Shown here: piece after piece, positions 28,332 through 36,592 of the stretch | Position numbering within the stretch: position 1 is the first letter of the stretch | Layout of the letters: each line of letters starts with the position of its first letter | DNA from: Cuniculiplasma sp052315315 | GTDB lineage: Archaea > Thermoplasmatota > Thermoplasmata > Thermoplasmatales > Thermoplasmataceae | Direction of reading: 5' to 3' | DNA length: 64,000 nucleotides | NCBI GenBank assembly: GCA_052315315.1 | Contig: JBLSDE010000003.1 | Span: forward strand, 1-64,000 | The notes under the pieces: generated by a model | The model's database searches: none | What the model saw: only the letters and a program-made list of their open reading frames with translations | What the model was told of the DNA's origin: nothing | Translations under genes and position numbers: made by a program

Positions 28332-28736
28332 TTATTTGTCCAGCACAAATTTGTAACCGTAGTGGATAACACCACTTTTGCCGTCTTCGGAAATTCTTCT
28401 GAAAACGCTTTTTACCTTTGCACCAATTTTTACATCCTCTGGTTCGCAGTCCACTATCTGTCCAGTAATTGTTGGCCCCTCATTCAGTTTTATTATGGCA
28501 AGTACATATGGCTTTTGTCTCACAAAGGCCGGAGGCGCCTCATGAACTACTGTATAGGAGACAATTTCCCCATTTCCCTCGATTTCCACCTGTGTCATCT
28601 TTCCAATTGAGTCTCTGTGACAGACAGGGCATATGTCCCTTGGTGGGAAGTATACTCTCTTGCAGTTTTCGCATCTCCTGCCAACCATTCTGTATCTGCT
28701 TGGCATTTCTCTCCACATTCTTGAAAGCTCACCCAT
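28332..28736 (-). CDS. DUF35 OB-fold scaffold of the thiolase/HMG-CoA synthase complex
   Basis: The 134-residue protein has a zinc-ribbon N terminus (C22, C25, C36, C39 in RRCENCKRVYFPPRDICPVCH) and a C-terminal OB fold (GNGEIVSYTVVHEAPPAFVRQKPYVLAIIKL). In archaea such proteins bridge acetoacetyl-CoA thiolase and HMG-CoA synthase so that the unfavourable thiolase product is channelled. The gene ends the operon HMGCS-thiolase-DUF35 and abuts the thiolase stop directly (28737/28736), supporting that role. Confidence 0.88.
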   Translation of the reverse strand: MGELSRMWREMPSRYRMVGRRCENCKRVYFPPRDICPVCHRDSIGKMTQVEIEGNGEIVSYTVVHEAPPAFVRQKPYVLAIIKLNEGPTITGQIVDCEPEDVKIGAKVKSVFRRISEDGKSGVIHYGYKFVLDK

Positions 28737-29912
28737 TTACTCCACCCCCAGTATATGAACAAGAGCAGCAGCTCCGGAACCAGCCTGACTGTGTGTCATG
28801 GCATACTTTGCATTCTTTATCTGTCTCTTGCCAGCCTTATTCTTCAGCTGATAGTAAGCTTCAACTATCTGACCAACCCCTGATGCTCCATATGGAAATC
28901 CCTTAGCCTTTAGACCGCCGGACGGGTTTACAGGAAGATCGCTATCCAGACCAATACCGTTCTTAACGAGTTCCGATGCCTTTCCCTTCTTTGCAAATCC
29001 AAGATCCTCCAGAGCCATGAGGCCATAAATGCTGTAAGAATCGTGTATCTCAACCATGGAGATATCCTTCAGTTTCAGACCAGCCTGCTTAAGGGCATTT
29101 TCTGAAGCTATTCTTGTGGGCTCCACCGTGTAAAGTGATTCTCTGGAATGCAACGCAAAGGGACCCTGAGAAATTCCAGAGCCCATGACCTTAACCCCTT
29201 CAATTCCATGTTCCTTCACATATTTTTCAGAGGCAAGAATAACGCTTGAAGCCCCATCACTAAGGGGTGCACAGTCCATAAGGTTCAGAGGTTCGGCAAT
29301 TGGTGTAGCTCCCAGAGCCTGCTCGATTGTGATCTTGTTTCTGAAATGGGCACTCTCATTAAGTGCAGCATTGAAATGGTCATTTACCGAAATCTGTGCA
29401 AGAATATCCTTGGGAACACCGAAATCAGTCATATATTTTTTTGCAGATAGGGCTGCAAGGGCAGCAGGTGTTGCTCCAATGAACGCCTCCCATTCCCTGT
29501 CTATGATGGATGAAGTGATATCTATGATTTCATTGCCGTAAAGTTCTGTCATCTTTTCAGCCCCTCCAACCATGGCCAGATCGAATTCACCTGACCTTAT
29601 GCCGAGATAGGCCTCCCTGAATGCTGATGCTCCGGAAGCTGTGGATGTCTCCACTCTCACGGATGGTATAAACTCAGAGGCAATTCCTGCGTGATCGGAC
29701 ATGAGTGCACTGAGGTGCTCCTGCATACTGATATCACCACCCAGGGCATTACCCATGTAAATGGCACCCAGATCCCTGGTCCTTATTCCTGCACTTTCTA
29801 CTGCCTTAAGTCCGGCCTCAACAGCTATCTCTCTGAGAGACTTATCCCAGAGCTCTCCGTATTTGGCCTCTCCTGCTCCAATTATGTATACATTATTCAA
29901 TTTCCTCACCAA
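28737..29912 (-). CDS. Acetoacetyl-CoA thiolase family protein, catalytic Cys replaced
   Basis: The 391-residue protein is a thiolase of the archaeal/SCP2-like branch, expected to condense two acetyl-CoA for the mevalonate pathway. Conserved parts are MVGGAEKMTE, MDCAPLSDGASSVILASE, MVEIHDSYSIYGLMALEDLGF and the C-terminal GSGAAALVHILG. At the position where thiolases carry the nucleophilic cysteine (ENACASG), this protein reads ETSTASG (residues 88-94), placing T91 there. The operon position between HMG-CoA synthase (20-nt overlap) and DUF35 still argues for a mevalonate role. Either another residue acts or the subunit is mainly structural. Confidence 0.85.
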   Translation of the reverse strand: MVRKLNNVYIIGAGEAKYGELWDKSLREIAVEAGLKAVESAGIRTRDLGAIYMGNALGGDISMQEHLSALMSDHAGIASEFIPSVRVETSTASGASAFREAYLGIRSGEFDLAMVGGAEKMTELYGNEIIDITSSIIDREWEAFIGATPAALAALSAKKYMTDFGVPKDILAQISVNDHFNAALNESAHFRNKITIEQALGATPIAEPLNLMDCAPLSDGASSVILASEKYVKEHGIEGVKVMGSGISQGPFALHSRESLYTVEPTRIASENALKQAGLKLKDISMVEIHDSYSIYGLMALEDLGFAKKGKASELVKNGIGLDSDLPVNPSGGLKAKGFPYGASGVGQIVEAYYQLKNKAGKRQIKNAKYAMTHSQAGSGAAALVHILGVE

Positions 29913-30948
29913 AAACTATTTTTTTCTTGAATTTAGCATAAATTGCGTAATCAACAAATTTAACATCCTCAAGCATTTTTCTAATGGTTATTACATTCCT
30001 TCTATGCAATTCCTCTATCTTATCTGTAACTTCTATGTGAAAAGCATCTGAACCAGCACCCGATCCAAAAGAAACGGCCAGTATTTTATCCCCTTCCTTT
30101 GCCACATCAAGTATGGCAGATAAACCAGTCATCATAGATGCGGAATATGTATTTCCAATCACTGGTGTCAGAAGGCCTTCCTTGTATTGCTTTTCCTGGA
30201 AGCCAAGCACCTTGGCTGCCCTTGTTGGGAATTTTCCATTTGGCTGGTGGAAGACAGCATAATCGTAATCCTCAGGTTTTGTCTTCATTCTCTCCATCAT
30301 CATTTTGGCGGCACTTGTTACATGCCTGAAATATGCAGGTTCTCCCGTGAATCTTTCGCCGTGAGTTGGATAGGGTTGGCCTTCTCTCCTCCAGAAATCT
30401 GGTGTATCGGATGTAACGGAAAGTGTGCTCTTTATCTCTGCTGCAACGTTCTCTTTACCCACAATCATAGCAGTACCTCCTGCTGAGGCACTGTATTCAA
30501 GGACATCTCCCGGGGCACCCTGAGAAGTATCTGCACCTATAGCCATTCCATATTTTATCATTCCAGAGTCAACAAGCCCCATCACGTTCTGAATACCGGC
30601 AGTTCCAGCCTTACAGGCAAATTCATAGTCTGCAGCGAACATGCTAAAGTTGGCACCTATGGCTGCAGAAACTATGGTTGCAGTGGGTTTGACAGCATAG
30701 GGGTGGCTCTCAGAACCAACATATATTGATTCAATACTTTCTCCCTTCATTCCTCCCCTTTTCAGAGCATTCCTTGCAGCTTCAACCGATATGGTTGCGG
30801 TGTCCTCATCAGGCGAAGGAACAGACTTACTCAATATGAATATCCCATTTTTGATGTTTTCAGGGTCTTCTCCCCAGACCCTCGCAATTTCATCAGGTTT
30901 AACCCTGAATCTGGGGATATAGCTCCCATAACTAACAATTCCACTCAT
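29893..30948 (-). CDS. Hydroxymethylglutaryl-CoA synthase
   Basis: This enzyme condenses acetyl-CoA with acetoacetyl-CoA to HMG-CoA, the precursor of archaeal isoprenoid lipids. The 351 residues match archaeal HMGCS in length. Key residues seen are E80 in VGSESHPYAVKPTA, nucleophile C112 in YEFACKAGTAG and the histidine in YAVFHQPNGKFP. NTYSASMMTGLSAIL and SFGSGAGSDAF are further family motifs. It is the first gene of the three-gene minus-strand operon and overlaps the thiolase start by 20 nt. Confidence 0.93.
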   Translation of the reverse strand: MSGIVSYGSYIPRFRVKPDEIARVWGEDPENIKNGIFILSKSVPSPDEDTATISVEAARNALKRGGMKGESIESIYVGSESHPYAVKPTATIVSAAIGANFSMFAADYEFACKAGTAGIQNVMGLVDSGMIKYGMAIGADTSQGAPGDVLEYSASAGGTAMIVGKENVAAEIKSTLSVTSDTPDFWRREGQPYPTHGERFTGEPAYFRHVTSAAKMMMERMKTKPEDYDYAVFHQPNGKFPTRAAKVLGFQEKQYKEGLLTPVIGNTYSASMMTGLSAILDVAKEGDKILAVSFGSGAGSDAFHIEVTDKIEELHRRNVITIRKMLEDVKFVDYAIYAKFKKKIVFGEEIE

Positions 30949-31130
30949 TATTATCCGCCAAACACTTCATGATTTTATTTAAAAATTGCTGAATATGTAT
31001 TCGTCAATTGTCTAATTAATCCCTCTTTAGGAAATGAAGCCTGCCTATAAGGAAAGTGTACTCAGTAAGATAATGGTTAAAATATAAAGGCAAAAAAGGT
31101 ATACAATGTACTCATAAATTCTAAATAGTC

Positions 31131-31140
31131 TTTAAAAATA
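31131..31140 (+). promoter_or_regulatory. TATA box for the 71-aa winged-helix gene
   Basis: TTTAAAAATA ends 17 nt before the ATG at 31158, predicting a start at or beside the ATG and thus a leaderless mRNA. Confidence 0.5.
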
Positions 31141-31157
31141 CCTTTTAAGGTGTATTT

Positions 31158-31373
31158 ATGGACGAAATGTCCCCAAACGCAAAAAAAGTTTATGAATCGC
31201 TAAAAAAAATTGGCGCGGTTTCTGAAGAGAAGCTTAAAACTGCTGACGATATAATGAAAGCTTCCGGTCTTGGAAAGGCTCTTGTAGCATCAGCCCTTCA
31301 AGAATTGACAAATAAGGGTTATGTGAAGAGGGTAGCAAGGCAAAAAAGCGCCGGGTATTTTGCTTCTAAATAA
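31158..31373 (+). CDS. Small winged-helix DNA-binding protein, 71 aa
   Basis: The 71 residues form a compact winged helix: helix 1 (SPNAKKVYESLKKIG), helix 2 (TADDIMKASG), recognition helix (GKALVASALQELTNKGYV) and a wing (KRVARQKSAGYFA). It is highly basic at the C terminus. No sensor domain is present, so it could be a minimal transcription factor or an architectural DNA-binding protein. It stands alone between the divergent HMGCS operon and the DUF373 gene, each with its own TATA box. Confidence 0.75.
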   Translation: MDEMSPNAKKVYESLKKIGAVSEEKLKTADDIMKASGLGKALVASALQELTNKGYVKRVARQKSAGYFASK

Positions 31374-31385
31374 TTAAGATTCAAT

Positions 31386-31399
31386 ACTTTTAAATATTG
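31386..31399 (+). promoter_or_regulatory. TATA box for the DUF373 gene
   Basis: ACTTTTAAATATTG is centred about 30 nt upstream of the ATG at 31424, consistent with a nearly leaderless transcript. It rules against the in-frame start at 31397, which would lie upstream of transcription. Confidence 0.45.
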
Positions 31400-31423
31400 A
31401 CTTTTTATCAAATAACTGCTGCA

Positions 31424-32551
31424 ATGACTACTTTGGTTTTGAATGTTGATAGGGACAACGACTTCGGTGTTAAGGCCGGCATTAAGGGGCCGCTGATTGG
31501 TTATTCCCAATGTTATAATGCAGCAGTTAAACTTATTACGGTAGATCCTGAGGATTCTGATGCTAACGCTCTTTTTGGCGCACTGAAACATTACGAGCAT
31601 CTCCAGTCAAAGGGTGAGGATGTAGATATAGCCCTAATAACAGGCGACGAAGATGTTGGGGAGAAGTCAGATGAGATCCTTTCCTCCCAAATTGAGCAGG
31701 TGATTGGTACTGGGAAATATAATGATGTGGTGCTCATATCTGATGGAGCAGAGGATGATTATATAATACCTCTTATTCTGTCAAGGGCCAAGATAAGATA
31801 TGTGAAGCATATAATAGTGAGGCACAATCAAAACATAGAATCTCTTTACTATTATATAGTAAAAGCAATGCAGGATAAGAAGCTGATAAAGAAAATATAT
31901 ATCCCAGTAGGCCTCATACTTCTTACCTATGGAGTAACAGCACTTTCCTTTGCCATATTTTTTGATTTTATAGGAAAGAGCGCTGTAAATCCATCATTTT
32001 ATGCCTTTACTCTGGTAACCGTTGTAATAGGTGGTTATTTTACAGAGAGGGGATTTGACATAAAGGATCATCTGATGGTTATGATACGGGATATAGAGAC
32101 CTACTCAGAGGAGGCCAGACTTATGTTCATATCTTCCATAATATCCATAGGCATAATACTTGTGGGTATCGCATCCACTTACAGTATTTTCTATAATACA
32201 TCCATGCTCCCTCTGAACCGTGTATTGTACTTTTTCCAGATATTCAGTCTATGGGTATATGCCTCGATCATCTCAAGGGCACTCTTTAAGATTGCAGATA
32301 TTTATGTAGGTGGTTCAAAATCCTCATCCACACTTTACTATGCCATATCATTCTCTGTTTCAGCAGAGATATTATTATTCGGTATCATAGGTTACATCAG
32401 ATATGCCCTGAAATTCACAGGTTTTGGTTATTCCTTATTCTCCATAGTTTTAATTGTGCTGGGTGTCTCAATTGCTCTTATAACGGCAGGAATTCACAAA
32501 AGAAAGGATATCGCTACAGCAATATCTCCCATTGGTAAGGATGGTCAGTGA
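31424..32551 (+). CDS. DUF373 family membrane protein
   Basis: The N-terminal 140 residues are a soluble alpha/beta domain beginning TTLVLNVDRDNDFGVKAGIKGPLIGY, with conserved acids in DPEDSDANALFGALK and LITGDEDVG. The remaining 230 residues contain about six transmembrane helices. This is the archaeal DUF373 architecture; biochemical function is unknown. The gene overlaps the MptE-like gene by about 11 nt, so the two are coexpressed. The start at 31424 is supported by the TATA position and by homology beginning at TTLVLN. Confidence 0.83.
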   Translation: MTTLVLNVDRDNDFGVKAGIKGPLIGYSQCYNAAVKLITVDPEDSDANALFGALKHYEHLQSKGEDVDIALITGDEDVGEKSDEILSSQIEQVIGTGKYNDVVLISDGAEDDYIIPLILSRAKIRYVKHIIVRHNQNIESLYYYIVKAMQDKKLIKKIYIPVGLILLTYGVTALSFAIFFDFIGKSAVNPSFYAFTLVTVVIGGYFTERGFDIKDHLMVMIRDIETYSEEARLMFISSIISIGIILVGIASTYSIFYNTSMLPLNRVLYFFQIFSLWVYASIISRALFKIADIYVGGSKSSSTLYYAISFSVSAEILLFGIIGYIRYALKFTGFGYSLFSIVLIVLGVSIALITAGIHKRKDIATAISPIGKDGQ

Positions 32552-33197
32552 TTTGGACTGGTCCCTCACATATGACGAAATCTGCAGAAATCTGGAGATA
32601 AACTGTCTTGATGATGATATATCCGCACTATATCTTTCAAAATTTGAAAGCAAATCTCATTTCCTATGGAAGAGGCTCAAATATCTGACTGGAAGACCTT
32701 TCATAGTAATTGGGAATAGTCCTGATGTGTCCCAGGAGGACTTCATCAAAGCATATGAAAAAAATGAAGTGATCGTGGTTGGAGACAGTGCACTCCGATT
32801 AATCCCAAGTGGGATTGTGCCAGAAATAATCGTTTCAGATCTGGATGGAAGCATTCCCGACATAGTCCTGAGGGTTCAAGAGGGTAGCATTCTGTTTCTT
32901 CATTCACATGGTGATAATATGAACAAAATAGAAGAAAATATCCAGGGATTTGATGGTTTCTATATCCCTACAAGGCAGGGGAGAAGACCCAAGTCTATGT
33001 TCAATCCATGCGGATTTACGGACGGTGACAGGGCAGTAATGATAGCAAAATTTTTGGGTGCTAAACGAATAAGGCTCTTTGGTTTTTCCTTTGAAAGAGC
33101 ATATGAAAAGGGCAATACAGTATTGAAAATGAAAAAGTTGCAATTTGCCAAAAAAATTATAGAATCAGTTAAAGACGTCGAGATATTGTATGTGTAA
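32541..33197 (+). CDS. mptE: DUF115/MptE-like 6-hydroxymethylpterin pyrophosphokinase
   Basis: Archaeal MptE transfers pyrophosphate from ATP to 6-hydroxymethyl-7,8-dihydropterin, a step toward folate or methanopterin. The 218-residue protein shows the family motifs FIVIGNSPD, VVGDSALRLIPSGIVPEIIVSDLDG, LHSHGDN, NPCGFTDGDRAVMIA and RLFGFSF. The ATG at 32541 is used because the upstream TTG lacks support. It follows DUF373 with a short overlap. A need for reduced pterin fits the FtcD/FchA genes at 37.5-39 kb. Confidence 0.8.
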   Translation: MVSDLDWSLTYDEICRNLEINCLDDDISALYLSKFESKSHFLWKRLKYLTGRPFIVIGNSPDVSQEDFIKAYEKNEVIVVGDSALRLIPSGIVPEIIVSDLDGSIPDIVLRVQEGSILFLHSHGDNMNKIEENIQGFDGFYIPTRQGRRPKSMFNPCGFTDGDRAVMIAKFLGAKRIRLFGFSFERAYEKGNTVLKMKKLQFAKKIIESVKDVEILYV

Positions 33198-33228
33198 ATT
33201 CCTGATTAATTCAGGAGAGCAATTAAAT

Positions 33229-33885
33229 TCAATATTTTTCAATTTTTCCGTTTCTATATATCACGGGAAAATCAGCAATTCCTCTGGATAGGGCAATCTC
33301 CACATCATTTCCTCCCCCTATCATGGATAGTCTTTTTGTCCCTTTTCCTTCCCTTGTCTTCCCTATGAATTCTGACACAATGTCCCTACTATTGATCAGA
33401 AGTTCCCTGAAACTCTGAGCGAAAAATATATCCTCATCAGCAACTCCGTCGGGCCTTCCGGAAGTTATTATATCAATTTTTTCCAGATTTAGATTTCTCA
33501 CAGCTTTATAGGTACTGTCTATGTTCACAAAGGACGAAATGAAAATTATTTCACTATTTTTTATCTTCTGTAAAACCTTTGTTCCATTGGTGGATGTGAA
33601 AATAACGATTTTACCATTAAAATCAATTTTGGACGATTCATAGGGGGAATTTCCAATATCAAATCCCGGAACTTTGAAACCGTATCGCTCTCCAGCAAGG
33701 ATATAATCTGAATTATTTTTTTTAAGTTCCTTTGCCTCAGCAATTGTTCCAACCGGTATTATGTATGATGCCCCGTTTTTCAACATTATGGGCATGGTCG
33801 ATGTTGATCTGTAAACATCCACTAGAATCTTACTATTTTTGCTAAATTCCTTTGTGCTTCGACCATCAATAATATTTACATCCAT
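33229..33885 (-). CDS. 2-phosphosulfolactate phosphatase-like protein (ComB family)
   Basis: The 218-residue protein matches the ComB fold: ILVDVYRSTSTMPIML, YILAGERYGFKVPGFDIGNSPYE, IVIFTSTNGTKVLQKI and ADEDIFFAQSFREL. In coenzyme M biosynthesis ComB dephosphorylates phosphosulfolactate, but Thermoplasmatales are not methanogens, so the substrate here is likely another phosphate ester. The ATG at 33885 (MDVNIIDGR) is preferred; the longer frame to 33948 overlaps the promoter of rpl11. It is divergent from rpl11 and convergent with mptE. Confidence 0.78.
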   Translation of the reverse strand: MDVNIIDGRSTKEFSKNSKILVDVYRSTSTMPIMLKNGASYIIPVGTIAEAKELKKNNSDYILAGERYGFKVPGFDIGNSPYESSKIDFNGKIVIFTSTNGTKVLQKIKNSEIIFISSFVNIDSTYKAVRNLNLEKIDIITSGRPDGVADEDIFFAQSFRELLINSRDIVSEFIGKTREGKGTKRLSMIGGGNDVEIALSRGIADFPVIYRNGKIEKY

Positions 33886-33941
33886 ATGAGTAGAAGGTAA
33901 AAAGGTATTAAAATGAAATGAATATGGGTAAGAGAAATTAC

Positions 33942-34415
33942 ATGGCACAAGAAGTTAGAACAATGGTAGAAGGGGGAAAGGCCACAACCGGGCCTCCTCT
34001 CGGTCCTGCACTTGGACCACTTGGCTTGAACCTGGGACAGATCGTAAAAGAGATCAACGAGAAGACGAAGGACTTTGCAGGAATGCAGGTACCAATCATT
34101 TTAACGGTGATTGATCCTGCAAAGAAAACCTACGAAATAAAGGTAGGAGTACCCCCAACATCTGCCCTCTTAAAGAAGGAACTTGGGATACAAACCGCAT
34201 CAGGAAAGAGAAAAGAGGTCACCGCTGGGGATGCCACTATGGAACAGATTAAAAGAGTTGCCTCTGCAAAGATGGAAGGTATGATGGCCAACGATCTGAG
34301 GGGGGCAGTACTGGAAGTCCTTGGAACAGCCTTCTCAATGGGGATAAAGGTTGATGGAAAGGACGCAAAGGACGTTCAGAAAATGATTAAGGAAGGTCAG
34401 ATTTCCGTCGAATGA
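33942..34415 (+). CDS. rpl11: 50S ribosomal protein L11
   Basis: L11 binds the GTPase-centre region of 23S rRNA. The start MAQEVRTMVEGGKATTGPPLGPALGPLGLN matches the family, including the conserved proline-rich N-terminal loop. The C-terminal RNA-binding domain includes MANDLRGAVLEVLGTAFSMGI. In-frame ATGs at 33918 and 33924 would add eight or six residues. TATTAAAAT at 33906-33914 would place the transcript start near 33938, making the ATG at 33942 leaderless and the best choice. It opens the L11-L1-L10-L12 operon. Confidence 0.93.
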   Translation: MAQEVRTMVEGGKATTGPPLGPALGPLGLNLGQIVKEINEKTKDFAGMQVPIILTVIDPAKKTYEIKVGVPPTSALLKKELGIQTASGKRKEVTAGDATMEQIKRVASAKMEGMMANDLRGAVLEVLGTAFSMGIKVDGKDAKDVQKMIKEGQISVE

Positions 34416-34453
34416 GGGAAACTATTTAATCATATGTATGTATACGTCTACTC

Positions 34454-34471
34454 ATAACCCGTGAGGGTTAT
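34454..34471 (+). promoter_or_regulatory. Perfect hairpin in the rpl11-rpl1 leader
   Basis: ATAACCC and GGGTTAT form a 7-bp perfect stem closed by a GTGA tetraloop. A TCCC directly after it could pair with the GGAGGGA ribosome site of rpl1 at about 34498-34504. Archaeal L1 operons are controlled by L1 binding a leader that mimics its 23S site, so this is a candidate L1-responsive element. Confidence 0.45.
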
Positions 34472-34509
34472 CCCGTAATACTGAGGCGCAGTCCACAGGA
34501 GGGAAATGC

Positions 34510-35154
34510 ATGACACTGGAAGAAATAATCAAAGAAGCAAAAAAAGCAGGGCCAGAGAGAAAATTCCTGGAAAGTCTGGAGTTATCCATAAATCTGAAGG
34601 GAGTTGATCTTAGTAACCCTAAAAACAGGATAAATGAAGAGATTGTACTACCCAAGGGTAGGGGAAAAGACCTTAAGGTGGCAGTTTTTGGAAGCGAAGA
34701 TATGAAAGAAAAAGCCAAGAATTCAGCAGATTTTATATATGGTGTCGAGGATCTTTCAAGATTTGCAGAGAATAAGAAGACTTTCAAGGCGCTAGTAAAT
34801 CAGATTGACTTCTTCATAGCTGAGGCAAGCTTAATGACTGCAATTGGTAAGTCCTTGGGTCAGGTTCTAGGTCCAAGAGGAAAGGTTCCAAAACCATTAC
34901 CTCCAGGTCAGGATCCAAGTCCTTTCATCAATTCCTTGAAGAAAACCGTAAGGGCAAGAAGCAGAGATAAAAGGACTTTTCACATACCTGTTGGGACAAG
35001 AGCAATGAGTGATGAGGATATTGCCACGAATGTAAGGGAAGTTGTAAAGAGAATAACCGGAAAGCTTGAAAAGGGCTCTGGTAACATAGATTCAATTTAC
35101 ATTAAGACCACAATGGGCAAGGCCGTAAGGATCAGGGAAGGTGATATGCAATGA
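34510..35154 (+). CDS. rpl1: 50S ribosomal protein L1
   Basis: L1 forms the mobile stalk near the E site and is an autoregulator in archaea. The 214 residues contain the domain I and II junction VLGPRGKVPKPLPPGQDP and the C-terminal GTRAMSDEDIATNVREVVKRI, both diagnostic. GGAGG lies 7 nt before the ATG. It overlaps rpl10 by 4 nt (ATGA). The 94-nt gap from rpl11, unusual inside this otherwise overlapping operon, carries the hairpin described separately. Confidence 0.94.
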   Translation: MTLEEIIKEAKKAGPERKFLESLELSINLKGVDLSNPKNRINEEIVLPKGRGKDLKVAVFGSEDMKEKAKNSADFIYGVEDLSRFAENKKTFKALVNQIDFFIAEASLMTAIGKSLGQVLGPRGKVPKPLPPGQDPSPFINSLKKTVRARSRDKRTFHIPVGTRAMSDEDIATNVREVVKRITGKLEKGSGNIDSIYIKTTMGKAVRIREGDMQ

Positions 35155-36071
35155 CGAACACACCTCAATGGAAGGTAGAAGCCGTCAATGAGACAGCTGA
35201 TGAAATAAGCAAGAGCCCTGTCACAGCGATTGTAAGCATTAAAGGTCTCAGAAATAAACAATTTCAGGGAATAAGGAGGGCCTTAAGGGGGAAGGCTAAG
35301 ATAAAAGTAATGAGAGGAACATTATTGGAGAAGGCCATTGAAAAGGTTCAACTCCCTGAGATAAAGAAACTTAACCAGTATGTAAATGGGCAGATAGCAC
35401 TGGTCACAACATCAATGTCACCTTCAGCTCTTTACTCAAGTCTGGAGAAATCAAGACAGAAGGCTGCTGCCAGGGGAGGAGAAATCGCTGACGAGGACAT
35501 AGTGGTTCCTGCCAAGGAAACAAATTTCCCTCCGGGACCCATGATAAGCGAATTTCAGAAGGTCGGTTTACAGGCCGCCATTGAAAAGGGAAAGATTGTA
35601 ATCAAAAAAGAAATGGTGATGGTGAAAAAGGGCGAGAAGATTTCCAAGGAAAAGGCAAAAGTACTTGAAAAACTTGAAATATTGCCCCTTAATATAGGAT
35701 TAGACATAATAACTGCATATGAGGAAGGAGTAATATTTAGCAAAGAAGCTATGTCTATTACACCAGAGTCACTCTCTTTGGAGATTGCAAGTGCATTTTC
35801 CAAGGCAAAGGCACTGGCTACAGGCGCTGTATTCCTTGTGAAGGAAGTTGTGCCTGAGCTCATTGTGAAAGCAAGGAGAGAGGCAGAGTCTCTTGCAATG
35901 GCAGGTAACTACGTTGATGAGGCTAACATCCAGATATTCCTGATGAAAGCTGCATCACAGGCAGCGGCTATTCAGGAATTAAGCGAGGATAAGCCAAAAG
36001 CGGAAGAAACTAAGGAAGAGGAAAAGAAGGAAGAAGATACAGGAGCAGGGTTTGGAGCCCTGTTTGGATAA
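35151..36071 (+). CDS. rpl10: 50S ribosomal protein L10 (P0, acidic stalk base)
   Basis: P0 anchors L12 dimers to 23S rRNA. The 306-residue protein has the N-terminal rRNA-binding domain (QFQGIRRALRGKAKIKVMRGTLLEKAIE), the archaeal/eukaryotic insertion domain (VPAKETNFPPGPMISEFQKVGLQAAIEKGKI) and helical L12-binding spine. The charged tail ends GFGALFG. The terminal G.LFG motif, shared with L12, is the docking peptide for translational GTPases. The 4-nt overlap with rpl1 indicates coupling. Confidence 0.95.
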   Translation: MTNTPQWKVEAVNETADEISKSPVTAIVSIKGLRNKQFQGIRRALRGKAKIKVMRGTLLEKAIEKVQLPEIKKLNQYVNGQIALVTTSMSPSALYSSLEKSRQKAAARGGEIADEDIVVPAKETNFPPGPMISEFQKVGLQAAIEKGKIVIKKEMVMVKKGEKISKEKAKVLEKLEILPLNIGLDIITAYEEGVIFSKEAMSITPESLSLEIASAFSKAKALATGAVFLVKEVVPELIVKARREAESLAMAGNYVDEANIQIFLMKAASQAAAIQELSEDKPKAEETKEEEKKEEDTGAGFGALFG

Positions 36072-36084
36072 GGAGGTTAGAAAA

Positions 36085-36390
36085 ATGGAATATGTATATG
36101 GAGCTCTGTTGCTACACGCAGCAGGCAAGGAAATTGATGAGGACAAGCTGAAGCAGGTACTGGTGCAGGCTGGAGTCACACCAGATGAAGCAAGACTAAA
36201 ATCACTGGTTGCAAGCCTCAAGGAGGTTAACATAGACGATGTGATAAAGAACGCTGCTGCAGCACCAGTAGCAGCAGCCGCACCAGCTGCAAAGGCTGAG
36301 GCACCTGCAAAGAAGGAAGAGAAGAAGGAAGAAAAGCCAGAGGCAAATGACGAAGATGCAATGGCAGGTCTGAGCTCACTGTTCGGATGA
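36085..36390 (+). CDS. rpl12: 50S ribosomal protein L12 (P1)
   Basis: L12 dimers recruit elongation factors. The 101-residue protein begins MEYVYGALLLHAAGKEIDEDKLKQVL, the helical dimerisation domain. An Ala/Pro hinge (about 55-75), a Lys/Glu-rich stretch and the factor-binding tail AMAGLSSLFG follow. AAGGAGGT sits 8 nt before this ATG, which fixes the start and excludes the longer frame from 36052. It is 13 nt downstream of rpl10. Confidence 0.95.
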   Translation: MEYVYGALLLHAAGKEIDEDKLKQVLVQAGVTPDEARLKSLVASLKEVNIDDVIKNAAAAPVAAAAPAAKAEAPAKKEEKKEEKPEANDEDAMAGLSSLFG

Positions 36391-36394
36391 AAAA

Positions 36395-36592
36395 ATGATG
36401 AACTGGAAGGAGTTTATATCAGGTATAGTTTTATACCTGCTGCCTGCAATTCTGTTCATCGTTTCAATAGCAGTGATTCCCAACGCTTTGTGGGTTGCCA
36501 TTTCAGTAACGTGGATATTTACCTCTATTTTTTATAAGGTGCTTACGCTCCCAGATGAAGGTGGAAGAAAAGATTCAAAGGGAAACTATTGA
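36395..36592 (+). CDS. Small two-helix membrane protein, 65 aa
   Basis: The 65-residue product has two predicted transmembrane helices (ISGIVLYLLPAILFIVSIAVI and ALWVAISVTWIFTSIFYKVLTL) and a polar tail. It starts 4 nt after the rpl12 stop, so it is cotranscribed with the stalk operon, and a T-rich terminator follows at about 36605-36615. No family is recognised. The arrangement looks real rather than chance, but a link to ribosomes is only positional. Confidence 0.6.
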   Translation: MMNWKEFISGIVLYLLPAILFIVSIAVIPNALWVAISVTWIFTSIFYKVLTLPDEGGRKDSKGNY

